Positions 49,801 through 61,800 of a stretch of 64,000 bases of DNA are shown one piece after another. The notes under the pieces were generated by a model. The model saw only the letters and a list, made by a program, of their open reading frames with translations. It did not search any database and had not been told where the DNA came from. This DNA is from Aquila chrysaetos chrysaetos (lineage: Eukaryota > Chordata > Aves > Accipitriformes > Accipitridae): the NCBI RefSeq assembly GCF_900496995.4, contig NC_044027.1, forward strand, positions 15,214,743 to 15,278,742, written 5' to 3'. Position numbers and translations under genes: made by a program. Numbering within the stretch: position 1 is the stretch's first letter; each line of letters opens with the position of its first letter.

Positions 49801-52800
49801 CTGCCCTTCGGATACCTGCCCACCCATTTCCAGTCAAACAGCACAAGGAGTTCATAAACCAAATGACAGTATCTCTCTCTTCACAAGAAAAAGGGAGCAA
49901 GGTGATCAGCTAGAGAAAAACTACTGACAACAATCACCAAGGAGGATGCTTTCTTATTGCATACCTCCTTTCCTACCGTCTAGCAACAGAAAGTACTTTC
50001 AAAAGAGATGGGAATCCCTAAAATGACTCGACAGTACAATCCAGTTGTCCCACCAATGCGGGATTTAATGGCTTAACTGTGCAAGGGATGGGGAATACGA
50101 TGCTGCAGTTCCTTACAATATCAGCCCATACTACAAACACGACCCTTGCTGGCACAGATGCCAGACGCGAATCAGACTCGGTAAAAAACAAGCTCAACTT
50201 GCCAAACCTATGAGGTTTGATCCAGTTGCTCAAGATCTGCCCCTATCCAGTAAAAGCTATTACCTCTGACACAATTTTCTGCAAAGAAGGGAAAAACATG
50301 ATTAGTGGGTTGACAGAGCAGTGGTGGCTTCTGGACTGCAGCAGCGTCTGCAGTGCTGATTGGAAAGAAAAAAGCCAGGGTTCTTGAAAAGAAATTCATA
50401 CATAAAAATTAAGAGTAAAGATGCTCTGAACAACTTCACCTCTTTTTTGCTTCAAAACACTGTCTGAAAACGGTCTTTTTAAGCCCTGTAAATTAGTAGT
50501 AAGGCACTAGTCCTTCACCTGGAGCATAGAGCTAATGGGCTAACATGCAAAACACGGTGTAGGCTCAGCTTTCCTGCTGCCTGCATGTGAACAGATGGGT
50601 TCAGGCCAGGCCTTCCCTCTGGGACTGACTCCTGCTGTCCACCCCAGGCCAGCCTCCAGGGAAGGAAAAAAGCACAGGGCACTTTCTGAAAATTGGCTAC
50701 GCTTGGCAAACCTGCAATGCTTTGCTCACGTTGGGTCAATGGACAGCCATATCGTTCATCAGGTCTGACTTCCTGGTATTGAGCTAAGGAGGTTTTTGCT
50801 TCCTGTGCGGAATGGGTAACGATTAATGTAGGAGACATATCATTTTAAGAGATCTGATAATCACCACTGATATTTGGGTACACAAGAGGCCAGCTGCTCA
50901 GTTGGCTGGTGTATGAAAGGTGTGCTCTCCCTAGCATTAACTCCCTTGCTGGGGCTGGTGGGAAACTAACGCTTATTTTTTAACAGGTTTATTGTTCACC
51001 ACAGTGCTCACTTGAGTGGCCTTTCTCTGGTGAGAGAGGAAAAACGAAGACATGAGAATAAGAGAAGCAGAGCTTAAAGTGTTACTGGCGCAGCTCGTGG
51101 CATCCCTCACGTGAAAGCGCATGGCCTTTCCAGCAGATTGCAAGAGGGGCTCTGGTCCTTCTTAGCGCTGAAATGCAGGGTGTCACCCTGGGAATGATCC
51201 AAATCTTGACAGCTGTTTCACATCTCTGTCTTATTAGGGATAGGGAAAATGGGATAAACCATGGTTATGGTATTACATGGGTCAGCTATGATGCATGTAA
51301 GGACATTGGTATTTTGCAGCTTGGAGACAAAGAGACACTGTCATAGTGAAAATCTCATTTTTGCCTGTGAAAAAATAGACCAGCCAGAGTCATGAGCAAC
51401 TATGAGATTATCATAATTTAAAGGCATTAATGGAAAAATCACCATTTTTAATTCAGCTTATTTTCTTTGTGCATTTGACAGTGCACTGCCTAATTGTTCT
51501 CATTGTTCCTCATGCTCCAGCCATTTATTTTCCCTTCACCAAATCCTTGCAAAAACGAGTAACGATCTTCTAATGAAGTTTTAACATGTCATAAAATAAT
51601 ATATTCACAATAATGTAGTCCAAAGCAAGATGAGAACAGGTCAGAACAATTAAGTAGGTAGCAACCATTTAATCCAACGAGGACGCTTTTTTAAATGAAA
51701 GTGCCCACATATTTTTAGAACATTATACTATCATATTTATAGCCTCTCAATTAAAACAAAAATAGTGAAGTGCTTTTACCTGGTCTTATAGTTTTGTGTT
51801 TTGCTTGCAAGATTCACTATCAAACAAGAGAGCTGTACAGTTCAGAACTTTTGTATTACTTCAGATTTTAAAACTGTTTACCACAAATTTATGCAAGCAC
51901 TAACCTTTCCACACCTCAGCCTTTTCATCTGTACAGCAAAATTATGATACTGCTCTCACACACAAATGGAAGCCAAAAGCTTTAATTCATTGCTTGTGAA
52001 GTAGCGCTACTTGTAAAGTACTTGAATACTTTCTTCTTTTTTGGACCCATGATTATCACTAATTTTTAGAGAATGACTTCGTGTTGAAATGGGAAGATAG
52101 CAGTGGCACAGTGGGAGGATACCATTTTCAAATATTTAGTATTAAACTAATTGAACACTTCTGAATTTTCTCAAGTCTTGTCTGATAATTTCTTCTCCAG
52201 AAGAAGTCTAATTTACTAAACATCCAGGTCACTGTTGAAAAATACCCTATTCTCAGTTGTCATCACACGGCAATCAGAGCATAACCACATAGTTTTACAT
52301 GCAAACGAGCCCCATACCGATGAGCTGTTGGAATCCCATGGTTAGATTTAATTTTATTACATTAACACTTTGTTATTACTACCATTTAATTTAAGCAGCT
52401 GATCACAGATTTAAGCAGTGCTCTAAGATTATTCTTATTTTGATTTAAATCATTCTCAGCTCCTCCTGCAGTTCTTACTTCAGGCTGCTCACAAGTGCTG
52501 TAGGAGAGAAAACCCTGCTCATTCATTAGCAAATCATACAAGCTTACTGAGCTTGCTTGGGACCACAGAGATGTGAAGGGAAGCAGACAAGCAAATATGA
52601 GATGAAAGATATAGTAGAGGCCATTTTCTAGAAAAAAAAAAAAAATTAAGGAGCTGCAGCCACTGTTCCATACATTTGACTAAATCCATGTATTTCGGGG
52701 ACAGCATCTCGTTATTTCTCCAAAGGCCAGATTCATACAGCAGCCTTTAATTGACTCATGCACATCGCTGACATTATGCAACGGAACAAAAAAAGACTTT

Positions 52801-55800
52801 GCAGCTCCAACGTGCAGCCTGGGGAACACATAGGTCAAAGGAGCGTGCCGGTGCACACAGGCCAGCTCTCCTTTGTCAGTCCCTCGCCACAAATGTCAAT
52901 ACCAGTGTGTATATAAAGTAATGAAAGTCACACCTGCCCTGTGCTTCATTTAGTAAGATTTCCACACAGTTCTTCTCACCTGGGTGATTACTACATGAGT
53001 TCAAAAGCCCCTAAAAGAACCTCCACCTTCACCTGCAACCGAGAGCATAAGCAAAGAATTTGCACACAAGCTTTTCACCGACACAAATACGCACACGTGT
53101 TAAAGCGTGGAGAGCAACTCACCGAATGCACAGGAAAGGAGCTGTGCCGGTTGAGAAAGGAGTTAGAGACTGACATAGTGAGGCCCTGAGTGGCACCGGT
53201 GTCCTCGGGGGTGAAGGGCACTTTAGTTTGCTGGACACAGTAGGGGACAGAAGAGAAAGAAGAGGCAGCATAGGAGGCCTGCTGAAGAGGGGGAAGAAAG
53301 CAAGAGACAGAAGACACAGAGAAAGAGAGCACAGAAAAGGCTATGAATAAAGGATAAGAAATGCTTAAAACAATGCATATAATGGCTTGCTAAACAAACA
53401 GCTATTCATACAGTTCATCAGAGCCAGACACACCAATATGCCTTTCTTGAGCTCAAGAGGCATGACAAAAATCACAGTTCAAATCTTCTTTGTTTCACAA
53501 ATCCCTTAAAAATAAACTGCCTCCCCCTTCCAGTTCACCCACGGACAGCTGCTGTGGGGAGAGGCAAGCTGTTCCTCGCTGCCCTTTTTTTCCCCACGGC
53601 GTGGGGGGCAGATGCCCAAAGGAGGAACTGGCTCTTGCTTCTGGCTGCTAAGCAGCCAGTTCTTGCAGACTACTAATTTTTGTGGCAACCTGCAGAGTGG
53701 GAACTTGGTCTCTCCAGTGTGAGCTATGGGGCCTCACTGGTACTGCTGAGATACCGGATAACAGTGATGTCCAGCCATTTTTCAGTCCAATCCAAAGTTA
53801 TGTATCATTTCACAAGAGGGAGATATTACACTGTAAGTAACAAATACTATTAAGGAATTTATCCTGAATTCCACTATAGTAAGGAGTCTGAGGGAGGCTA
53901 ATGTATATCTAGGCTTTCTCAGCTCTGAGTTGTTGAATATAATGTACAATGTTTCAGAAATAAGATCTGAAGCTCACGAGAAAGGACTTCCTAATTATTA
54001 TTTTACAGAGGAGTCCATCCAGCAAAACTTGCCTACTGCTAGAACAGCTGATGCCCATGTGCTTTGCTATTTCAGAAACTCAGGGCAGCAGAAGCAGAGG
54101 AACAAGCGTCTGGTGGCTTTTATGGTGATTGTTGAATAAGCCATCGTCTGCTTGCACCACTTTCCCAACAGAGAGATGAAGGTAAGGGTGGGAGGCTGCA
54201 CTTGAAGAAACCCTTGCTTCAGGGGAACTGCAAGCAACACCTTGATGGTATCAGCTTGCAAAACTACAAGAATGCTAGCAGGCAAACCTGTGACATCTTG
54301 GCTGCCCAGATAATGATTAAAGGGCAGCATAGAAATGCTTTGCTTCAGCCAACAAATTCAGAAAAGGAGCAGAATTTCCCTTCTGCACAATGGCTACAGT
54401 AAATCTGTAGTTTACACACCCTCTCTCACAACTGTGTAGACCAAGTCACCACTGGAAACTATCACTAGAGTGTAACCACCTCTCGGAGGAGGAGGTAGGG
54501 CAAGGGACTACAAGGTACAAGTGACAGTGCAGGGATCACACTGACAAGGGGACCACAGACACTGGAGAACTGCCTGATCTTTCAGAGAGGAGTCCTGTAG
54601 ACTCTTCAGTGTCCCTGCAGAGCAGACGGTACATGGGCGTTTAAGGTCTCATCCCCACAAAGCAATAATGCGTAAGACTCAGTTTAGCTTAGCTGGAAAT
54701 ATCACTTTATCTTTTTAGGACTCCTACCTGCATCACAGGAATGTAGTTATGCAAATCCCAAAATTAGAGTTCTCAGTTGCTTCTCCCATTTGATTACAAA
54801 GTAACACCCTGGGACAGTCAAACTTTAGCATAAATAACATGAAGAAGTATTGCAACAGTTGTCCTCATGAGCAGTTGTTCCCACATTTCCTACTGTTTTG
54901 TTAAAGCCATGGCCAATTTAAGTTAGCTACATCAGCACAAAAGGTGCTTTTTTTTTTAAATACAGCAAATCAGATAATTAATATAAACAAAACCACTAAG
55001 GTTGGAGTTAAAAAAAAAAAAGATAAAAGCAAGGAAGACCCTTAAAAAGAAACAGGACAAAACCCCAGCTCCACTGAGGTTGGAAATAAAACTGCTGCTG
55101 CCATCACTGAGGCAGGATTTCATCCCCCATGTGGAAAATGGCACTCGCTATAGCGTTAAACCCACCACCCAACACACATACACATATGGATGTGCCTTTT
55201 TGTGCTGGCAGTCTGGGAGGGCCAGCACAACACTGAAAAACAGGTAAAACCCTGAATCACACAAGGGGACTAATGTGGAGAAAACATGGACAAGTTAAAT
55301 AATGACTATACCAAAGTTCTGTGGCTCTGGCAAAGACTGAGCCATAAAAGCAGTTATTATGTTTAAATGGTTATTATTAGTGGCATCCTTGACAACAGTT
55401 TCAAAACAGCATTGGGAACAACAGTGCAGCAATCTCTTGAAAATCGTGTTGCCCAGTGTGTCAAATTCTTCAAAGCAGTTGTCGTTACACAAGCCTGTAG
55501 TCTGGCACAGATTCAGCCATGCCATGTGGAAGACTAATGTTTCATTTTTAGGGCATTTTAGGACTTTCAGAGGTTATGGGGAACAGTCTGAACATGGGGT
55601 TAGAAAGGAGCTCAAAGTAGATGATGCAAAATGCCTAAAAACATGTTAACAAGACGACAAGGAGCATGATGTGGTAACACCAATGAGACATCCTCCCACC
55701 ACCACAGCCTGTCAGAAACAGCAGTAGCAAGAACAGAGCTGTTCCTGGGAGGCTGGTGTGCCCTGCCGGGAGGGCACCGCAGATGTCACTCACCAGCTGC

Positions 55801-58800
55801 CGCTGTTTCGGTGGGAGAGCAGGAGGAGGTGCCAGATCTTGAGAGGGGTCTAAGCTGATAAAGGAGTCATTGAACCCATAGACTTCCATGAGGTGCTTGT
55901 TCTTCTGCTGGTAGATGTGCTCATTCTGAGGGGTCTGGTAGAACATGGACGGCTGTGGCTCTGAGTAGTCTTCCACAAACTGCATATACGCCATCACTGC
56001 AATGCAAAGAAAGGTCACGCTCACTGCTCCTGGTCTGCAATGCTGCAGCTGTGACAAGCGGGCAGGGTGCTCATTCTCAAAATAAAATAAGAGTAAGGCC
56101 ATGCCACTGTCAGTCAGGCTTTGCTGCAGGCTGGGAGGAGCAAGGCATCCGTGCTGTGTTCACAGGTAGCTCACACAGTCAGTTGCCATCCACCTTGCAG
56201 GAAAGGATCTGAACATCCTGTCTTGCAAGCCAGCACACAACAAACATAATCACAGGCCACAAATACATCTGACAACAGTTTAAGGAACCACCGAGGTCTC
56301 CAAACAGCTACTTGAGAAGTCTGATTCACTGACACCTAGCCCAAATCCCTTCCTCATGTAACCCATGGCAATTCTGAGAATATTCCTCAACAACTAATGC
56401 CCAAAGTCACCAAAAAACCCAGAATAACTTCAGTCTGCTTTCTAGGAGACACAAATCATCTTGAACAAAGATGCAACCTTGACAATAAATCCATAATAAT
56501 TCTTGTGCCTATAATATGTCTCATAACTGTAGTCAGCATGATTTCTAGAACGAGGAGGCTTACAGCCTTTTTCCATTCTAGCAAGCTGATAAAACTTTTA
56601 TTGGAGAACACCCACTTGCGAGACTGGGTGTACCTCTCCCTCAGCTATTTATATGCCACTGCCAATGCTGGTACAAGATACTTACCTTCTAAAAGTGCCA
56701 CTGACCATGCCTTCCCACCCCCTTAGCTCAAATCCAACACCCTTTGCTCCCATCCCTTTTTAAAGCATCTTATCATCTCCAATTCTTGAATCCAACTGAT
56801 TCAAAAGTTTCTCTGAGATGTGGTTCAATGGAAATATTAAATGGGATCAAATCGCATTTAGAGGACCTTTCCATCTGTACAATATCCTTCCAAAATCTAT
56901 GAAAAAACCCACACAGGTCTGCCGATGCAGCTCTGACAGACGATTATTTACTGCTGCAATATTTTAGTGTTCGAGAGGGAGAATGACACCCAGTGTCATA
57001 GAAAGACTACTACAAACCCCCAGAATTATTAAGGATCAGAAGTGTACTTAATAAATGTAAAATGAATAAAGAACTCTCCTACATACCTGAGAACAGGAGC
57101 AACACATGTATTTAAGTGTCATAAAAAGGACTAACCAAGGCCTTTTTGTAAATATGCTGTCATGCACAAGATATACTCTGTGATCATTCTTCCCTTCCTC
57201 CTGATAAACAAGCAGTTGTCAGTTTTTGTAAATCTGGTCATTAGGTGGCAATTATTCAGCTTCTGCTGGCATTTCAGTTGTACAGCTGAAATGAATGGAT
57301 GACTTCAGTGAAAGCTATAAATACGATCACAATGCAGTATTTGCACATCGTGAAGCTGGTTCCCACACTAGCTGCAAGGCAAAGCCCTCTGTTCACCTGC
57401 CAATGCAGATCTACAGGCCAGCCTATTTCAAACAGGATGCAGCCGTGCAAATGTGTCGGCAGGAAGGAGTCGCTTTGCACCTGTCTTTTACACCTTTTTT
57501 CAGATTTCCTCTAATATTTTAAAGTCCATTTAGAAATGGAGCTAACGCAGCTGCCCCTTCCCACAGAACGATATCCCTCCTCCAAAAAACAGAATAAAGA
57601 AAAAAAAAAAAAAAAAGGTCGTGGCTATCAGAGCGCAGGAAACCTCAGCTGATGGATTTCAATCCTGACCGGTAACACCTGCTGTCCCCATCCTGTGACC
57701 CCACACGGTCCCGCCAGTGGACAACCTGTTCATGTCTCGCAGTACAGCCAGCTCCTGCACAGCTCTGCCAAGGCTGCTGAAATTCTGACCTCCAACACCC
57801 CCTGCTACCCGAGCCTTGCTCCTCTTTCTCCTCCAGCTGCCCTCCTGCCTTTCCAGCACCACTTCACAGATGTAAGTCACCACCCTTGCTGGTTCAGACC
57901 TCTCCTTGAAGGGAGTGTGACAGAGGTTTCAAACTGAATGCACATGCATGTTGGTGCATGTTTGTGCCAGCTCATCTGCTGGTGTCAGCACTCATGCTAA
58001 AGCCAAGATTAAATTTGCTCATGCATGTGAATTTCAGCCTAACAGTGAAAAGAAGCACATTCTGGCAATATTCTCTTATTTGAAATCATAGTGAAGGAGT
58101 CTTGGTGTAGAAAATACAGAATGCTAAAATACTGTTTTCAAATATCAGCGATGCAGTTGACTAAGGTGCTCCTATTAATACCCGTGCCCTGAAAAATGCC
58201 TTGGTATCACAGAACAACTTTAGAAGATAAGGTACAAAGAAGGCTTATGAAAGATATTTCTCTAGCAGCAAAAGGGAACTAAGGATCAAGACTCCTTGGA
58301 GAAGTGTAGAGGACAAGAGCTCGAGGGAAAAGACCACATTTTGAGAGCTCATCAACTGAGTAGGAGAAAAGCCAAGAAGTCAGGCTTGGCAGTACTGGTA
58401 TAATGCAACAGACGTTGCTAAATTCAGACCAACCCTTTATGTGGGGTTACCTACAAAAACAGCGCTTCTCTTAACATCCAGATCTGAAGACAACATTCAG
58501 GATTGATAGCTGTGAGTTCCTGGGTTCAGATGTCTGTATGACACTACCACTCGGGAAGCGTTGGTGAAAAGGCTATCACATTAGACACTTGTGTAAAATT
58601 AAGTTACTGTAACTCAAGGTAGTAAGCCTGAATGCTGTTGAGAGCCTTAACTCAATCTGCAACGGAATAATGAAGAGCTCTTTTATCGCAGCTCTTTATA
58701 AGGCTAATGCATCCCATCCTCATGGCAGCTCTCCTGCCTTGCTTGTTACAACTAGTCCAGGGCAGGTTAGCATGTCTCTGCTTCTGCTTTGTCTTCCTCT

Positions 58801-61800
58801 CTGTTTTTAGGTGAAGTGAAAAACAGTTGGGATGGTGAAATACAAACCTGGCTCAGGAGTAGAGACTGCAGAGTGCAAATTAAAATGCGCATCATTAAAA
58901 TGCTGCCAATCTTGAACAGGAAAGTAAGGGAGCAGGACCACTCCTGAGATTGCTGTTTGCAAAGGGTCTTCTCTCCTTGCTCTCCCTCCATCCCTTCCCC
59001 TCTCTGCTGTGGTTTTTAACAAGGCAGAAGTTTAAAAAGCAGATGGGAAATTACATCACCAGCTCAGATCAGGCTGCACACCCTGCAGCGACTCTGTGCA
59101 GAGGGAGGGATGGGGGCTGCAACCTCCACGGTGAGCAGCCGGGGTGGAGTGATACAGTCTCAAGGCAGCACCCCAGGAGAGAAGGGAGGCGTGAGAGAGA
59201 AACCTCTCCCACCACATGCCCAGCTTATGTCAGTTCTGAATCCAGACAGAAAATATTTGAAATAAAAAAAAAAACCATAAAATCTCAGACTGAGGCTAGG
59301 AACACCTTCCCAGCAATCTGCTTGCAGTGCCTTGGCTGTCATTTCTGAAGGAGCTGAAGTCGCTCATGGATTTCTAGCACACACCGGTTCTGCCCACATG
59401 GTAGAAGTCACAGGTATTGCTCAGACTGCACCAGCACCGCTCGAGCCAGCTTGTCGTGCAGCTGAGAAGTGCAGCCACTGGTCCTGGAAGCAGCACTTGG
59501 CTGCGGGAAAGTGGCAAGCGACCTCATCTCAGGAAAACACCCTTGGACCAGTGGTTGTTGGAGTCTGCAAGGAATTGCTAGATTATCAGCAATAAGGCAC
59601 ATTTCCAATATAGGTAAGGCATAGTAGTATCTGATGTGGAGGACTCACTGAAGGTCTAGCCCAACTCCTGGCACCGTGTCAGCAGCCTGTGTTACAACTG
59701 GCCCTGCACAAGCGCAACAGATTTGTGTGCATGGGCAAGAGCCAAAAAGACAGAAATTCTTAAGCTATACTGCACATCAACTCACTGGAGAAGTCAAGGT
59801 CAAATAAGCCAGTCTTTGCTGTCACCTCTGGGAGGAGAGCTGTTTTTCAAAGAGCTCGCATTATCCACTGGCTAAGCCCAGACTGCCCTCAGCATGGTTC
59901 CTGCAGTTAAATACCAGCTGCTTACAGGGCACCAGGCTGCATTTTGTTCCCACTGACAGGGAGAGAAACATGAATAAGTGCCTCACCACTAGTTTCCAAG
60001 CTGTTTGTGGGGTGGATCTTGTTATTTCTGTCTCTGGGCTCTTCATGGCAGAAGCTGCTCCATGTCTGTGTCTTGTACAGCAGCAGCACGATGCTGGTGC
60101 TCAAGCAGAAATCTAGAGTAATTTGCCCTTAGCACAGTAACATGTACTCTTACAGCACAGTAAAATAACAATAATTCATGCCAGACTAAAAGGCTTATCA
60201 CTACTCTGTTTAAATTATACAGAAGTCAACTCTTGGAGGTCCCTCTGAGCACAGCTCACAGCAATACACATGGTTAACTCAAGCAGGATTTGCTGTACAT
60301 TACCAATAAAAAGACCATCAAAGTCTCTGCTGCAACATTTCCTGCCAACTACTAAAAGATGACCCACAACAAAGGGACTACAACCCAGTCCCATCTGTGT
60401 GAGCTCTAGATCTTTTTAATAAATTCATGCATCTCCTCTGGATCCCCGGAGTTTGTTGGGGTTGTGGAAGCAGCACTGCCTCACCTATGTGATTACACAA
60501 GGATATCTACATGCATCAGCCTCCAGGCAAAAAAATTCTGGGTGCTACCATACAGCCTGAGTAATGCTTTACTGCCCTTTAATGCTGAAAATAAAAGTAA
60601 AACTAACAACCACAGATCTGCGGTGTGATATACTGTGGAGTAAAGACAACCTAAACCAAGTTCCCAGTGTCACATGAATGCAATTAAAAAATCTGCAGCA
60701 GTCAGGTAACAGCCCAAATACTACTACAAGCTTTGCAGCAAGGATGCTTTATCAAACCATCAGAGCTGACACCACATTAGGCAACAGCTTCTGCCTTTGC
60801 TAACAATGCAATCTGATCAATACTCCGAGAGCTTCTGATAGTGCCAGATGACAGATGACAATTAACTCTAACATCAAAGAAAATTCACATATAAGGCCTT
60901 GGTATTGAGGTTAAAATTGCATGGGCAATAATGGAGAAGATAGCTTTTTAAATCATTTTTAAGTAACTCCCTGGCATGTCATATGATAACAGAAAACAAA
61001 GACATGGGGCTTAAAGAGAAAAGCAAACAGCCCAGGTCTCTCTTTCAACTGTCAAACTGCCTCTTATCCAAGATTCAGCCAGGCACCTCCCCCTACTAAA
61101 GCTGCCTACGTGTACGGAGGTGCATTCCCCTGCATCCATCCCAGTCTGCATGGTGTAAAACCACCTGGACCCAGCCTTCATTATTAATATGCAGAGCCCA
61201 CAAGGACCTGATCCTACAGTAAGGAGGCTCTGTATCACATCCCCTTGCAGCTGGTGCTGCAGGTGAGTATTTTGAACAGCACAAGCCGTAACAACCAACC
61301 TTGGCTATGCTCTGTGCTAGCATTTATTTCCTTTCTGTTGTCTACAAACATACATCTCGGCTCCTATTTAGCTGCTTTCACTACCTTTTAACTGCTTGGT
61401 TACCAGAGAGGGACAACAGTGATTTCCTGCCTATGGGGACACTGAACTACAAGACGACCATCACTTCCAGGTGGGTCAAGCCTCGTGCTCTGAGTGAAAT
61501 CCCAGAGGGTTATGAATGTGGACTGGTCACTCAGGGATAATGGAAATGCTTTTAGCCAATGCACTTTTTTTAAAAAGTGGCTAGCACAGTGCACTACCAT
61601 AGGAATGGACGGAATACTGACCCTGCCGCATGACACACCAATCTCGCTTCCACCTTATTCTCAGTGAAAAGACTATATACTGCAGAAATGAGTCAGAAGG
61701 CTAACTCAGCACTTTTGAATCAGCTCTTCACTTGGGCTGCCAGCCACACAACATAATGCTGTTGATCCAGATCTTGTATATGCTACCTCCTCGTGCAACG

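Larger units (their letters stand above)
43735..53122 (-). other. RAPGEF1: RAPGEF1 9.4-kb intron
   Basis: The longest intron in the window, between the two cassette exons. It includes an interrupted poly-A tract (about 44686-44713), a CpG-containing exon-like patch at 45233-45303, and an AT-rich island at 51200-52640 with an old SINE. Otherwise I see unique sequence and no independent gene. Confidence 0.7.

Noticed and set aside
59640-59690. CR1 LINE fragment
   Set aside because: A few words such as gtctagcccaactcc recall the CR1 3' region, but the match is too short to call without a repeat library. A similar weak case lies at 9553-9580.
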